A stretch of DNA of 64,000 bases from Pseudactinotalea suaedae (GCF_009733815.1 NZ_WNXY01000001.1:558001-622000), one strand, 5' to 3'; shown: positions 17,783 through 28,004, counted from the first letter of the stretch. Notes: a model not told the origin generated them from the sequence alone. Made by a program: numbers and translations.

Positions 17783-18391
17783 GTGATCGCGCACGTCCGA
17801 GGAGTGGTCGAGCACATCGGGCTCGACAGCGCGGTGATCGACGTCCACGGTGTCGGGCACCGCGTCCATGCGACCCCCGCGACGCTGGCGACGCTGCGGC
17901 ACGGCGCGACCGCGACGCTCGCCACGTCGCTGGTGGTCCGGGAGGACTCGATGACGTTGTTCGGGTTCGCCGAGGCCGACGAGCGCGACGTCTTCGAGAC
18001 GCTGCAGACCGTCAGCGGCGTCGGCCCGCGGCTCGCGCTGGCGATGCTCGCCGTGCACAGCCCCGACGGACTGCGCCAGGCCGTCGCCTCCGAGGACCAC
18101 AAGACCCTGGTCAAGGTGCCCGGCATCGGTGAGAAGGGCGCCAAGCGCATCGTCCTCGAGCTCGGCGACCGCCTCGGCCCCGCGCTGGCCGGCGCCACGC
18201 CGAGCAGCGGCTCGACCTCGCGGAGCAGCCGCGCGGACGTCGTGGCCGCGCTGACCGGACTGGGCTGGGCTCTCAAGCAGGCCGAGGCCGCCACCGACGA
18301 GATCCTCGAGAGCGGCACGGTCGAGGTCTCCGACACCGGCGCCGTGCTGCGCTCGGCGCTCCAGCTGCTCGGCGGTGCCCGCCGTGGCTGA
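17783..18391 (+). CDS. ruvA: Holliday junction branch migration protein RuvA
   Basis: A 202-aa protein that binds four-way junctions as a tetramer and loads RuvB. The OB-fold ([20 protein letters not shown], shown in part as VRGVVEHIG) comes first, followed by two helix-hairpin-helix motifs ([14 protein letters not shown] and [17 protein letters not shown], both in domain II), a Ser-rich linker and the C-terminal RuvB-binding domain. GTG 17783 has GGGAGG 9 nt upstream. The frame is open far upstream inside ruvC, but that part is not RuvA-like. Confidence 0.95.
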   Translation: MIAHVRGVVEHIGLDSAVIDVHGVGHRVHATPATLATLRHGATATLATSLVVREDSMTLFGFAEADERDVFETLQTVSGVGPRLALAMLAVHSPDGLRQAVASEDHKTLVKVPGIGEKGAKRIVLELGDRLGPALAGATPSSGSTSRSSRADVVAALTGLGWALKQAEAATDEILESGTVEVSDTGAVLRSALQLLGGARRG

Positions 18392-19445
18392 GCGCGACGG
18401 GCTCGAGGACCTCGACGCCGAGCTGGGCGAGGACCGGCTCGTCGACGCCCAGGCCGACGACGGCGACCGCGCGGTCGACGCCGCGCTGCGGCCGCGCCGG
18501 CTCACCGAGTTCGTCGGCCAACGGGTGGTGCGCGACCAGCTCTCGCTCGTGCTCGACGCCGCGACCGCCCGCCGTCAGCCCCCTGACCACGTGCTGCTCT
18601 CCGGGCCGCCCGGTCTGGGCAAGACCACGCTCGCGATGATCGTGGCGGCCGAGGTGCAGGGTGCACTGCGGCTCACCTCCGGGCCGGCCGTCCAGCACGC
18701 GGGCGACCTCGCCGCGATCCTGTCCTCGATCGCCGAGGGGGACGTGCTCTTCATCGACGAGATCCACCGCCTGGCCCGACCGGCCGAGGAGATGCTCTAC
18801 CTCGCGATGGAGGACTTCCGTGTCGACGTGATCGTGGGCAAGGGCCCGGGAGCGACGGCGATCCCGCTGCAGCTGCCGCCCTTCACCGTGGTCGGCGCGA
18901 CCACGCGGGCAGGGCTGCTGCCCGCGCCGCTGCGCGACCGGTTCGGCTTCACCGCACACCTCGACTTCTACTCCGCCGACGAGCTCGAGCGCGTGCTGCA
19001 CCGCTCGGCCGAGCTGCTGGAGATCGAGCTGGAGGGGAGCGCGGCGGCGGAGATTGCCTCCCGCTCACGCGGCACCCCGCGCATCGCCAACAGGCTGCTG
19101 CGGCGCGTGCAGGACTGGGCGGAGGTCCGCGGCGACGGCCGGGCGGACCTTGCCGCCGCCCGTGCCGCGCTCACGGTGTTCGAGGTCGACGAGCGCGGGC
19201 TCGACCGCCTGGACCGGATGGTGCTGCGCGCGCTGTGCGAGCGCTTCGGGGGCGGCCCCACCGGGGTGTCGACGCTCGCGGTCGCCGTGGGCGAGGAGCC
19301 CGAGACCATCGAGTCGGTCGCCGAGCCGTTCCTGGTCCGGGAAGGGCTGATGGCCCGCACGCCGCGCGGTCGGGTCGCCACGGACGCCGGGTTCGCCCAC
19401 CTCGGCCTGACGCCGCCCGGCCCGCAAGCACCGCTCTGGAGCTGA
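18384..19445 (+). CDS. ruvB: Holliday junction branch migration helicase RuvB
   Basis: AAA+ motor of 353 aa that drives branch migration with RuvA. Visible are Walker [10 protein letters not shown], Walker B FIDEIHRL, sensor 1 GATTRAG, the arginine-finger region LRDRFG, and the C-terminal winged helix ending in FAHLGL. The Asp/Glu-rich N-terminal 30 residues are longer than in E. coli. GTG 18384 overlaps the ruvA stop by 8 nt; GTG 18375 (3 residues longer) is the alternative and the choice is not firm. Confidence 0.95.
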   Translation: MAERDGLEDLDAELGEDRLVDAQADDGDRAVDAALRPRRLTEFVGQRVVRDQLSLVLDAATARRQPPDHVLLSGPPGLGKTTLAMIVAAEVQGALRLTSGPAVQHAGDLAAILSSIAEGDVLFIDEIHRLARPAEEMLYLAMEDFRVDVIVGKGPGATAIPLQLPPFTVVGATTRAGLLPAPLRDRFGFTAHLDFYSADELERVLHRSAELLEIELEGSAAAEIASRSRGTPRIANRLLRRVQDWAEVRGDGRADLAAARAALTVFEVDERGLDRLDRMVLRALCERFGGGPTGVSTLAVAVGEEPETIESVAEPFLVREGLMARTPRGRVATDAGFAHLGLTPPGPQAPLWS

Positions 19446-19479
19446 GCGCGCCTCGGCCCGTGCGCGGAGTGCTGTGACG

Positions 19480-19485
19480 TAGACT
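19480..19485 (+). promoter_or_regulatory. Candidate -10 box TAGACT for yajC-secDF
   Basis: TAGACT in the 75-nt ruvB-yajC gap predicts a leader of about 29 nt before yajC. No clear -35 is visible. Confidence 0.4.
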
Positions 19486-19520
19486 CGCCCGCAGCCCTGG
19501 CCTCCCGCGGACGGACTTTG

Positions 19521-19916
19521 ATGAACGACGGCAGCAGCACCACCTTCCTCCTGATCTTCATGGGGCTCGCGATCGTCGCGATGCTCTTCATGAGCAGCCG
19601 GGCCCGCAAGCGGCAGGCGGAGGCGACGTCGTTCCGCTCCACGCTGCAGCCGGGCCAGCGGGTCATGACGACCTCGGGCATGTTCGGCACCGTCGTCGCC
19701 GTCGACGGCGACAAGGTCACGATCAGCACCCTCGGCGGGCAGGAGTCCGAGTGGCTGCTGGTGGCCATCGCCAAGCTCGTCGAGGACGAGCCCGCGGCTG
19801 ACGACGACGAGCTCGCCGCGACCGACGGTACGGGCGCCGGGCTCCAGGACGAGGCCGCGCCCCCGACCGACCTCGGCACCAACCCCCTGCCCCCGCGGGA
19901 CGACACCGCCCGCTGA
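19521..19916 (+). CDS. yajC: Preprotein translocase subunit YajC
   Basis: A 131-aa single-pass inner-membrane protein of the SecDF-YajC complex. One transmembrane helix (about residues 7-25, TFLLIFMGLAIVAMLFM) is followed by the conserved basic stretch SSRARKRQAE and the PGQRVMTTSGMFGTV core. The C-terminal 40 residues are acidic and Ala/Pro-rich. ATG 19521 is chosen over the adjacent TTG 19518. secD follows after 43 nt. Confidence 0.93.
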   Translation: MNDGSSTTFLLIFMGLAIVAMLFMSSRARKRQAEATSFRSTLQPGQRVMTTSGMFGTVVAVDGDKVTISTLGGQESEWLLVAIAKLVEDEPAADDDELAATDGTGAGLQDEAAPPTDLGTNPLPPRDDTAR

Positions 19917-19959
19917 CCGTGCGCGCGCTCCGGCGCGCCTGCTCGAGAGTTGACCCGCA

Positions 19960-22008
19960 GTGGCTACACGTAGCTCGTCGTCAGCAGCGCGCCCCGCGCG
20001 CACGCTGATCCTCCTGATCGTGCTCATCGGCGCGGTCTTCGGCAGCCTCGCTGCCGGCGTGCGCTGGTCCGACGCGTCCTGGACGCCGAACCTCGCCCTC
20101 GACCTCGAGGGCGGCACGCAGATCATCCTGGAGCCGCAGGTCGACAACGGCGCGGAGATCACCGACCGCGACATCGAGCAGGCCATCGAGGTGATCCGCC
20201 AGCGCGTGGACTCCTCGGGTGTCTCCGAGGCGGAGATCACCAGCCAGGGCGGCCAGAACATCGTGGTCGCGCTCCCCGGAGAGCCTGACGAGGCCACGCT
20301 CGACCTGGTGCGCCAGAGCGCGCAGATGCGCTTCCGGGTGCTGCTCGTCGAGGACGCCCCGAACCCGGTCGACCCGGCGATGGCCACGCCCACCGACCCG
20401 ACCGAGGTCCCGACCGGCGGCCCCACCGAGGAGCCGACCGACGGCGCCACCGAGGAGCCGACCGAACCCGCCGACGGCAGCACCGACGGCGCCGGCGTCG
20501 TGGGGTCCAACCCCGGCGGCGGCACCAGCATGATGCGGCCCGCGCAGACCGACACCCCGACGGACGAGGCGACCGACACCCCGACGGAGCCGGACACCGA
20601 CGAGGCCACCGAGGCGCCGGCGGACGAGCCGACCGAGGACGCCACGCAGGACGCGACCCCGCCCACGCGCGAGGAGATCGAGGCCGCGGCGTTCACGCTG
20701 GCCGACTCCGACCAGGACGGCGAGCTCTCCACCGAGCCCGCGACCGAGCCCACCAGCGCCAGCGACCAGGCCTGGATCACCGAGCAGGTCGCCTACGACT
20801 TCTACGTCCTGGACTGCACCGATCCCGCCAACCGGATCGGCGGCGGCGGAGACGACCCCGACGCGCCGCTCGTCACCTGCTCGCAGGACGGCACCGCGAA
20901 GTACATCCTCGGGCCCTCCGAGCTCGAGGGGACCGACATCGCCAGCGCGAGCTCGGGGCTGCGGACCAACGACCAGGGCCAGGTGCTCCGCGACTACGCG
21001 GTCTTCCTGGAGTTCACCAACGCCGGTGGGCGGATCTTCAGCGACGTGACCGCGCGGCTCGCCGGCCTGGCCGCCACCGGGCAGAACCGGTTCGCGATCG
21101 TGCTCGACACGCTGGTGATCTCCTCGCCGAGCGTCGACGAGCAGATCCCCAACGGCCAGGCGTCGATCACCGGCGGCCAGGGCAGCGGCTTCACGCAGGA
21201 GACGTCGGCGACGCTCGCCAACCAGCTGAGCTTCGGTGCGCTGCCGATCAACTTCACCGTGCAGTCCGAGGAGCAGATCTCGGCGACGCTCGGTTCCGAG
21301 CAGCTGCAGCGCGGTCTGCTCGCCGGTCTGATCGGCCTCGTGCTGGTGGTGCTCTACTCGCTCGCGCAGTACCGCGGGCTCGCGCTCGTCACGGTCGCCA
21401 GCCTCATCGTCGCCGGCTTGCTGACCTACGGCGTCATCTCGGTGCTGTCCTGGGTGCAGGGCTATCGGCTGTCGCTGCCGGGTGTGGCGGGTCTGATCGT
21501 CGCGATCGGTATCACGGCAGACTCCTTCGTCGTCTACTTCGAACGCATCCGCGACGAGGTGCGTGAGGGGCGCCGCCTCGACGTCGCCGTCGAGCAGGGG
21601 TGGAAGCGCGCCCGCCGCACGATCCTGGCCTCCGACGCCGTGAACCTGCTCGCCGCCGCCGTGCTCTACTTCCTCGCGGTCGGTGGCGTCCGAGGCTTCG
21701 CCTTCACGCTGGGCCTCACCACCCTGATCGACCTCGCGGTGGTGTTCTGCTTCACCCACCCGATGATGCAGCTGCTGGTCCGCACCACGTTCTTCGGTCA
21801 GGGTCACAAGCTCTCCGGGCTCGATCCGCGGCACCTGGGCTCCACGGTCGCACCGGTCTACCGCGGTCGTGGGTCCTTCCGCTCACCCGCGGAGCGGGAA
21901 CCGCGTCCGGCAGGCGGCACGATCGCCGAGCGGCGCGCGGCCGCCGCCAAGGCGCACGACGCCGATGACGACGCCGATCTCGTCGGCTCCAGCAAGGAGG
22001 AGCGCTGA
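19960..22008 (+). CDS. secD: Protein translocase subunit SecD, with acidic insertion
   Basis: A 682-aa RND-fold subunit that uses proton motive force to help pull secreted proteins across the membrane. One helix at the N-terminus, a periplasmic P1 region, then five C-terminal helices from about residue 450. The D1 motif LDLEGGTQI is at about residues 48-56, and the late membrane motif is GIGITADSFVVYFERI (shown here in part). Residues about 143-270 are a Thr/Pro/Glu/Asp-rich insertion inside P1 carrying an EF-hand-like loop D249-S-D251-Q-D253-G254. The stop overlaps secF by 1 nt (TGATG). Confidence 0.95.
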   Translation: MATRSSSSAARPARTLILLIVLIGAVFGSLAAGVRWSDASWTPNLALDLEGGTQIILEPQVDNGAEITDRDIEQAIEVIRQRVDSSGVSEAEITSQGGQNIVVALPGEPDEATLDLVRQSAQMRFRVLLVEDAPNPVDPAMATPTDPTEVPTGGPTEEPTDGATEEPTEPADGSTDGAGVVGSNPGGGTSMMRPAQTDTPTDEATDTPTEPDTDEATEAPADEPTEDATQDATPPTREEIEAAAFTLADSDQDGELSTEPATEPTSASDQAWITEQVAYDFYVLDCTDPANRIGGGGDDPDAPLVTCSQDGTAKYILGPSELEGTDIASASSGLRTNDQGQVLRDYAVFLEFTNAGGRIFSDVTARLAGLAATGQNRFAIVLDTLVISSPSVDEQIPNGQASITGGQGSGFTQETSATLANQLSFGALPINFTVQSEEQISATLGSEQLQRGLLAGLIGLVLVVLYSLAQYRGLALVTVASLIVAGLLTYGVISVLSWVQGYRLSLPGVAGLIVAIGITADSFVVYFERIRDEVREGRRLDVAVEQGWKRARRTILASDAVNLLAAAVLYFLAVGGVRGFAFTLGLTTLIDLAVVFCFTHPMMQLLVRTTFFGQGHKLSGLDPRHLGSTVAPVYRGRGSFRSPAEREPRPAGGTIAERRAAAAKAHDADDDADLVGSSKEER

Positions 22009-23111
22009 TGGCCAGCTTCGCCCAGCTCGGCAACGAGCTCTACACCGGCAAGCGCAGCTTCGACATCATCGGTCACCGGCGCCGGTGGTTCGCGATCAGC
22101 TTCGCGCTGCTCGCCCTGTCGGTGGTGCTGCTCTTCGCCCGCGGCATCAACCCCGGGATCGAGTTCCGCGGTGGCTCCGAGTTCACGGTCTCCGGCACCT
22201 CGATCACCGATCAGCAGCCGGCGCACGACGCGCTCGCGTCGATCGCCCCGTCGCAGGCCGCTCGCGTCTCCACGGTCGGCAACAGCGCGATCCGGGTGCA
22301 GACGGAGCAGCTGACGGACGAGGAGACCTCCGAGCTGCGTGAGCTGCTGGCCGCCGCCTACGAGGTGGACGTCGCCGACGTGACCGCCTCGTTCGTGGGC
22401 CCCACCTGGGGCCAGAGCGTGACCAACAAGGCGCTGCAGGGCCTGGTGATCTTCCTGGTCCTGGTCTCGATCGTGATGGCCGTCTACTTCCGACGATGGA
22501 CCATGGCCGCGGCCGCACTGATCGCGCTGCTCCACGACCTCGTCATCACGGTGGGTCTGTACGCCGGCGTCGGCTTCGAGGTGACGCCGGCGACCGTCAT
22601 CGGGTTCCTGACGATCCTCGGCTACTCGCTGTACGACACCGTCGTGGTGTTCGACAAGGTGCGAGAGAACACCGAAGGCCTGCACGAGCAGACCCGGTAC
22701 ACCTACGCCGAGGCATCCAACCTCGCGGTGAACCAGACCTTGGTCCGCTCGATCAACACCTCGGTGCTCGCCGTGCTGCCGGTCGGTTCGATCCTCTTCG
22801 TGGGTGCGTTCCTGCTCGGCGCCGGCACCTTGCGCGACATCGCGCTCGCGCTGTTCATCGGCATGATCGTCTCGACCCTGTCCTCGGTCTTCATCGCAGC
22901 CCCGATGGAGGTCGTGCTCCGCACCCGCGATCCCGCGATCCGCGCCCACACCGAGAAGGTGCTCGAGGCGCGCCGACGCCGGCTGGCGGAGGCCGAGACG
23001 CAGGGCGAGGACGCCACCGAGCTGGTGGGGGCCGCGCGCGTGGGCGGTCTGCGGGCAGGCGGGCACCTGGGCCAGGCTGCGCTGCCCCGGCGCAGGCGCG
23101 GGAAGAAGTAG
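22008..23111 (+). CDS. secF: Protein translocase subunit SecF
   Basis: A 367-aa partner of SecD with six transmembrane helices and one periplasmic domain after the first helix. Conserved pieces are GIEFRGGSEF near residue 47 and LGYSLYDTVVVFDKVRENT in the fourth-to-fifth helix region. The C-terminal tail is long, Arg/Ala-rich and basic. Start and stop overlap with secD means coupled translation. Confidence 0.96.
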   Translation: MASFAQLGNELYTGKRSFDIIGHRRRWFAISFALLALSVVLLFARGINPGIEFRGGSEFTVSGTSITDQQPAHDALASIAPSQAARVSTVGNSAIRVQTEQLTDEETSELRELLAAAYEVDVADVTASFVGPTWGQSVTNKALQGLVIFLVLVSIVMAVYFRRWTMAAAALIALLHDLVITVGLYAGVGFEVTPATVIGFLTILGYSLYDTVVVFDKVRENTEGLHEQTRYTYAEASNLAVNQTLVRSINTSVLAVLPVGSILFVGAFLLGAGTLRDIALALFIGMIVSTLSSVFIAAPMEVVLRTRDPAIRAHTEKVLEARRRRLAEAETQGEDATELVGAARVGGLRAGGHLGQAALPRRRRGKK

Positions 23112-23124
23112 CCCGAGCGGCGCC

Positions 23125-23130
23125 TAAGAT
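23125..23130 (+). promoter_or_regulatory. -10 box TAAGAT, 6 nt before rel
   Basis: TAAGAT-CGGTCC-ATG in the 25-nt secF-rel gap gives rel its own leaderless start, separate from the sec genes. Confidence 0.55.
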
Positions 23131-23136
23131 CGGTCC

Positions 23137-25485
23137 ATGGCCGAGGAGACCGCAGTCGGCGCCACGAGCGAGCAGGGAGCCCAGACGGGTTCGCGTGTTC
23201 GTTCTGCGCTGGTCTGGCTCGGCTCGCGCGGTGCGCACTCCTCCTCGCCGGCGATCGAGCCGGTGGTCCGTGCGGTGCGCGCCAACCACCCGCGCGCCGA
23301 GACGGCGATCCTCGAACGCGCCTACGTCGTCGCCGAGCAGGCCCACCGAGGTCAGCTCCGCAAGAGCGGCGATCCCTACATCACCCACCCGGTCGCCGTC
23401 GCGACCATCCTGGCCGAGCTGGGCATGACGCCGCCCACGTTGGCGGCGGCGCTGCTGCACGACACGGTCGAGGACACCAGCTACTCGCTGGACGCGCTGC
23501 GCACCGACTTCGGCGACGAGGTCGCCGCGCTGGTCGACGGCGTCACCAAGCTCGACAAGGTGACCTACGGCGACGCCGCGCAGGCCGAGACGGTCCGCAA
23601 GATGGTCGTCGCGATGGCCCGCGACATCCGGGTGCTGGTGATCAAGCTCGCCGACCGGCTGCACAACGCCCGCACCTGGAAGTACGTCTCGGCGAGCTCG
23701 GCGGCCAAGAAGGCGCGGGAGACGCTCGAGATCTACGCCCCGCTCGCGCACAGGCTCGGCATGAACACGATCAAGTGGGAGCTCGAGGACCTGTCGTTCG
23801 CGACCCTCTACCCCAAGGTCTACGACGAGATCGTGCACCTGGTCGCCGAGCGCGCCCCGGCGCGCGAGGAGTACCTCGGGCAGGTCCGCGACCTCGTGCT
23901 CGACGACCTCAAGACCGCCAAGATCAAGGCGACGGTGACGGGCCGGCCGAAGCACTACTACTCGATCTACCAGAAGATGATCGTGCGCGGCCGCGACTTC
24001 ACCGACATCTACGACCTCGTGGGGCTGCGGGTGCTCGTGGACTCGGTCCGCGACTGCTACGCCTCTCTCGGCGTGGTCCACAACCACTGGAACCCTGTTC
24101 CGGGCCGGTTCAAGGACTACATCGCGATGCCGAAGTTCAACATGTACCAGTCGCTGCACACCACGGTCATCGGCCCCGGCGGCAAGCCGGTCGAGATCCA
24201 GATCCGCAGCCACGACATGCACCGGCGTGCCGAGTACGGCGTGGCCGCGCACTGGAAGTACAAGGAGACCACCAAGGCGAACCCCCGCGGTGCGGCACCG
24301 GACACACGCGACGACTCGATGCCCTGGCTCCGGCAGCTGATCGACTGGCAGCAGGAGACCGCCGACCCGGGGGAGTTCCTCGACTCGCTGCGCTTCGAGA
24401 TGCAGGGCGCCGAGGTCTACGTGTTCACGCCCAAGGGTGACGTGCAGGCGCTGCCCGCCGGCTCCACGCCGATCGACTTCGCCTACGCGGTCCACACCGA
24501 GGTCGGGCACCGGACCGTGGGCGCGCGCGTCAACGGACGCCTGGTGCCGCTGGAGTCGGTGCTGCAGAACGGTGACACGGTCGAGGTCTTCACCTCCAAG
24601 GCCGAGAGCGCCGGGCCGAGCCAGGACTGGCTCTCGTTCGTCACGTCCCCGCGGGCCCGCAACAAGATCCGGCAGTGGTTCACCAAGGAGCGCCGCGAGG
24701 AGGCCATCGAGGCCGGTCGCACCCTGATCGCCAAGCAGCTCCGCAAGCAGAACCTGCCGATCCAGCGGATCCTGTCCCACGACACCCTCGTGGCGCTGGC
24801 GGACGAGATGCGCTACGCGGACGTCTCGGCCCTGTACGCCGCGGTCGGCGAGGGCCACGTGTCGGCCGCGAACGTGGTGCAGCGGCTGGTGGCGACGCTG
24901 GGTGGCGAGTCCGGCACCGAGGAGGACCTCGCCGAGGCCACGCTGCCCGGTCGGCCCAGCCCGCGCGCGCGGCAGGGCAGCCCGGCGATCGTCGTCAAGG
25001 GCATGGACGGCGGGGACACGCTCACCAAGCTCGCCCGCTGCTGCACGCCCGTGCCTGGCGACGAGATCATCGGGTTCGTCACGCGTGGGTCCGGGATCTC
25101 GGTGCACCGGACCGACTGCGCGAACGTCGAGTCGCTGCAGCAGCAGCCCGAGCGGATCGTCGACGTCGAGTGGGCCAAGGACGTCAGCTCGATGTTCCTC
25201 GTGCAGATCCAGGTGGAGGCGCTCGATCGCAACGGGCTGCTCTCCGACGTGACCAAGGTGCTCTCGGACAACCACGTCAACATCCTGTCGGCCAACGTCG
25301 CCACCACGCGCGACCGGGTGGCGATCTCGCGGTTCGTGTTCGAGATGGCCGAGCCGAACCATCTCGGCCACGTCCTCAAGTCGGTCCGTCAGATCGACGG
25401 CGTGTTCGACGTCTTCCGCCTCACGGGTGCGCGCAACCAGGCCGACCACCTCGTCGCCGAGACCGACGACGACGAGGTGGACTGA
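23137..25485 (+). CDS. relA: Bifunctional (p)ppGpp synthetase/hydrolase (RelA/SpoT family)
   Basis: A 782-aa stringent-response enzyme. The hydrolase HD domain is intact (H108-D109 in LLHDTVEDT), and the synthetase domain has [13 protein letters not shown] from residue 269, so both making and breaking (p)ppGpp are expected. TGS ([11 protein letters not shown]), a conserved zinc-finger-like [10 protein letters not shown] block and a C-terminal ACT domain follow. The family places it on the ribosome, where it senses uncharged tRNA. It ends 28 nt from the convergent DUF349 gene. Confidence 0.97.
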   Translation: MAEETAVGATSEQGAQTGSRVRSALVWLGSRGAHSSSPAIEPVVRAVRANHPRAETAILERAYVVAEQAHRGQLRKSGDPYITHPVAVATILAELGMTPPTLAAALLHDTVEDTSYSLDALRTDFGDEVAALVDGVTKLDKVTYGDAAQAETVRKMVVAMARDIRVLVIKLADRLHNARTWKYVSASSAAKKARETLEIYAPLAHRLGMNTIKWELEDLSFATLYPKVYDEIVHLVAERAPAREEYLGQVRDLVLDDLKTAKIKATVTGRPKHYYSIYQKMIVRGRDFTDIYDLVGLRVLVDSVRDCYASLGVVHNHWNPVPGRFKDYIAMPKFNMYQSLHTTVIGPGGKPVEIQIRSHDMHRRAEYGVAAHWKYKETTKANPRGAAPDTRDDSMPWLRQLIDWQQETADPGEFLDSLRFEMQGAEVYVFTPKGDVQALPAGSTPIDFAYAVHTEVGHRTVGARVNGRLVPLESVLQNGDTVEVFTSKAESAGPSQDWLSFVTSPRARNKIRQWFTKERREEAIEAGRTLIAKQLRKQNLPIQRILSHDTLVALADEMRYADVSALYAAVGEGHVSAANVVQRLVATLGGESGTEEDLAEATLPGRPSPRARQGSPAIVVKGMDGGDTLTKLARCCTPVPGDEIIGFVTRGSGISVHRTDCANVESLQQQPERIVDVEWAKDVSSMFLVQIQVEALDRNGLLSDVTKVLSDNHVNILSANVATTRDRVAISRFVFEMAEPNHLGHVLKSVRQIDGVFDVFRLTGARNQADHLVAETDDDEVD

Positions 25486-25500
25486 GCGGGTTCGACCCGC
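25486..25500. terminator. Short hairpin between convergent rel and DUF349 genes
   Basis: GCGGGT-TCG-ACCCGC starts on the base after the rel stop and fills half of the 28-nt gap between two convergent genes. It has no T-tract, so its role as a two-way terminator is only plausible. Confidence 0.35.
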
Positions 25501-25513
25501 CCGGACCGGTCGC

Positions 25514-27151
25514 TCAGCTGTGGTCGTCGGCGGCGCGCAGCGCTGAGGCAAGGAAGGCTCGCTGGGCCTCCAGGGCCTCGCGAGCGGCGCGGATCTTGCC
25601 CTCGTTGCCGGTGCGCTCGGCCTTCGCGAGGTCGTCCTCGAGACGCTCGATCGAGGCCTCGAGCTGCGCCGCGAAGCCCTCGGCACGGGCGCGCTTGCCG
25701 GGGTTCGAGCTGCGCCACTGCGAGTCCTCCGCGGAACGGATCGCCTGCTCGACCGCACGCATCCGGGCCTCAGTGCGCTGCATGGCGTCGCGCGGGACCT
25801 TGCCCGCCGCCTCCCAGCGGTCCTGAAGCTTGTGCAGGGCGGCCTTGGCCGACTTGACGTCGGTCACGGGCAGCAGGGCCTCCGCCTCGGCGAGGATGCC
25901 GTTCTTGACCTCGAGGTTGGCGGCGTACGTCGCGTCGGTCTGGGCGTTGTCGGCCTTGCGGGCCTCGAAGAACACGTCCTGAGCGGCACGGAACCGTGCC
26001 CACAGCGCGTCGTCCTCCTTGCGCGAGGCGCGCCCTGAGCGCTTCCACTCGTCCATGAGATCGCGGTACGCCGCTGAGGTCGCACCCCAGTCGGTCGAGG
26101 TCTGCAGCGCCTCGGCGCGGGCGATCAGCGCCTCCTTGGCGGCCTTGGCCTGCTTGTGCTGGGCGTCGAGCTCGGAGAAGTGGCTGCGCCGGTTGCGGTC
26201 GAACGTGCCCCGCGCCTTGGCGAACCGCTTCCAGAGCGCCTCCTCCTCCTTGCGGTCCAGGCGAACGCCGGAGCGCTGCGCGGTCTTCCACGTCTCCAGC
26301 AGGGTGCGGAGCTCCTCGCCCTGTGTCTTCCACTGCACGCGTGCCGGGTCCATCGCGGCGAGCTGTTCGGCTCGCTCGACGATCGCCGTGCGCTCGGCCA
26401 GCGCCTTCGCCCGGGCGGCCTCCCGCTCGGCGGCGAGCGCGTGCTTGCGCTCGGTCGCCTTGTCGGTCAGGGTCGCGAGCCGTGCCCGGAGGCCGGGCAG
26501 GTCGCCGACCGCGGCCGGCTCCCCGAGCGCCGACGTCAGGTTGGCGACCGTCGTGTCGATGTCGCGACCGTTGAGCTGCGGCAGCCGCGCCTCGAACAGC
26601 GTGACCTGGGCCTCGAGATCGAGGTAGCGGCGGATGTAGAGGAGCATCGCCTCCTCGGCCGGCGCGTCGGGGAACTGGCCGACGACGCGTTCGCCATCGG
26701 TGTCCGTGACGTACACGTTGCCCTCGCCGTCGACGCGGCCGAACTGTGCCGCCGCGGTGACCAGCGCCGGGTCCAGCGGTGCCTCGGACGAGGCTGCCGT
26801 GGCTGCGGCGCCGGCCGGAGCGGCGGGCGCGGCAGCACCGGCGGCCGCCGGCGCTGCGGGACCGGCACGCCGGATCGCGCTGGGCTTGGGTGCCGGGCCG
26901 GGGCGCGGGGCCGGGCTCGGTGCGGGCGCGGGCTCCGGGGTGGCCTCGGTGGCCTGCTCGGGCTCCGGGGTGGCCTCGGCGGTCTCCTCGGGCTCCGGGG
27001 TGGCCTCGGCGGTCTCCTCCGGGGCCGGCATGACCTCAGCGGCCTCCTCGGCGGGTGAAGGCGCTGCGAGCGCTGCGCGCGGCTCCACGGGGAGCGGACC
27101 GGCCATCGACCGGATCACGCTCTCGTGCTGGGCGTCCACTTGCTCGGTCAC
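25514..27151 (-). CDS. DUF349-repeat protein with Glu/Ala/Pro-rich N-terminus
   Basis: A 545-aa cytosolic protein with no signal peptide or membrane segment. The first 130 residues are low-complexity (repeats of EETAEATPEP, then Pro/Ala-rich); a short beta-rich part (FGRVDGEGNVYVTDTDG) follows; then come three DUF349 repeats of about 70 residues, marked by WK..RSG.. signatures (ETWKTAQRSGVRLDRKEEE, DEWKRSGRASRKEDD), and a coiled-coil C-terminus. The biochemical role is unknown. GTG 27151 overlaps the stop of the cyclophilin gene by 4 nt, so both are one unit. Confidence 0.85.
   Translation of the reverse strand: MTEQVDAQHESVIRSMAGPLPVEPRAALAAPSPAEEAAEVMPAPEETAEATPEPEETAEATPEPEQATEATPEPAPAPSPAPRPGPAPKPSAIRRAGPAAPAAAGAAAPAAPAGAAATAASSEAPLDPALVTAAAQFGRVDGEGNVYVTDTDGERVVGQFPDAPAEEAMLLYIRRYLDLEAQVTLFEARLPQLNGRDIDTTVANLTSALGEPAAVGDLPGLRARLATLTDKATERKHALAAEREAARAKALAERTAIVERAEQLAAMDPARVQWKTQGEELRTLLETWKTAQRSGVRLDRKEEEALWKRFAKARGTFDRNRRSHFSELDAQHKQAKAAKEALIARAEALQTSTDWGATSAAYRDLMDEWKRSGRASRKEDDALWARFRAAQDVFFEARKADNAQTDATYAANLEVKNGILAEAEALLPVTDVKSAKAALHKLQDRWEAAGKVPRDAMQRTEARMRAVEQAIRSAEDSQWRSSNPGKRARAEGFAAQLEASIERLEDDLAKAERTGNEGKIRAAREALEAQRAFLASALRAADDHS
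26931..27020 (-). repeat. Three tandem 30-bp repeats inside the DUF349 gene
   Basis: Three consecutive 30-bp units start at 26931, 26961 and 26991 with only a few mismatches; each encodes EETAEATPEP or a near copy. A unit count change would keep the reading frame. Confidence 0.9.
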
Positions 27152-27936
27152 GCGACCTCCACACCGGTGATGATGACGTCGACGGCGGGCCGACCATCCG
27201 TTCCGCCGTCCAGGGTTCCTGCGGCGCCGATCTGCTGCAGGATGTCCAGGCCTCCGGTGATCTCTCCGAAGACCGAGTAGCCGCCTGCCGCGTCGGACGG
27301 CAGCGGCACGTCGGCGAAGACCAGGAAGAACTGCGAGCCCATGCTCTCGCCGTCGCCACCGACACGGGCCATCGCCACCGTGCCTGCCGGGTACACGTCG
27401 TCCTCGGGGGCGTTCTCGACCGGACCCCAGGCGTAGCCGGGGCCGCCCTGGCCGGTGGCGGTCGGGTCGCCGCACTGCAGCAGCGACGCGGGCAGCAGCC
27501 GGTGGCACGCGGTGCCGTCGTAGAAGCCGTTCTGCGCGAGGAACACGAAGTTCGCCACGGCCTGCGGGGCGTCGGCGCCGTGCAGCACCATCGTCACGTC
27601 GCCGACGTTGGTCGTGATCGTGACGTCCCAGTCCTGGCCGAGCGAGTCGGTGGCCGGCGGGGCCGCCTCGTACTGCTCGGGGTTGGTGGTGGGCAGCGGA
27701 GCAGGCGCGGCAGGGTCGGTGGCCGCGTCGGAGGTCGTGGGTGGCGTCGGCGTCTGCGCAGCGTCCTGGCCGGCGCGGTTGGCGAAGAACAACCCGCCCA
27801 GCAGCACGCCGAACCCCAGCACCGTGCAGACGATGACGACCAACCGCTCTCGGCGCAGCCGAGCGTTCCTCGCGGCTCGCGCAGCCTGCTTCTGGTAGCG
27901 GCGGCGCGCGTAGTCGCGCTCGCGCTTGCTCGGCAC
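27148..27936 (-). CDS. Membrane-anchored cyclophilin-type peptidyl-prolyl isomerase
   Basis: A 262-aa protein: a basic N-terminus (SKRERDYARRRYQKQ), one transmembrane helix (about residues 33-52, VVIVCTVLGFGVLLGGLFF), a Thr/Pro/Ala linker, and a cyclophilin domain with FYDGTACHRLLP, GGDGESMGSQFFLVF and FGEITGGLDIL. It probably faces the outside and helps folding by proline isomerisation. GTG 27936 is chosen because GAGGAGG lies 4 nt upstream; the open frame continues 37 codons further without cyclophilin features. The DUF349 gene overlaps its end. Confidence 0.88.
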   Translation of the reverse strand: MPSKRERDYARRRYQKQAARAARNARLRRERLVVIVCTVLGFGVLLGGLFFANRAGQDAAQTPTPPTTSDAATDPAAPAPLPTTNPEQYEAAPPATDSLGQDWDVTITTNVGDVTMVLHGADAPQAVANFVFLAQNGFYDGTACHRLLPASLLQCGDPTATGQGGPGYAWGPVENAPEDDVYPAGTVAMARVGGDGESMGSQFFLVFADVPLPSDAAGGYSVFGEITGGLDILQQIGAAGTLDGGTDGRPAVDVIITGVEVA

Positions 27937-28004
27937 GTGACCTCCTCGCCGGCGCCCGCTCCCGGGCGCGCACATGGGTCTGGCAGCCGCCGAAACCCGC
28001 CCAC

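Noticed and set aside
20386-20790. secD insertion as a frameshift or assembly error
   Set aside because: The frame is unbroken, the low-complexity residues keep a codon-like pattern, and conserved SecD sequence resumes on both sides.
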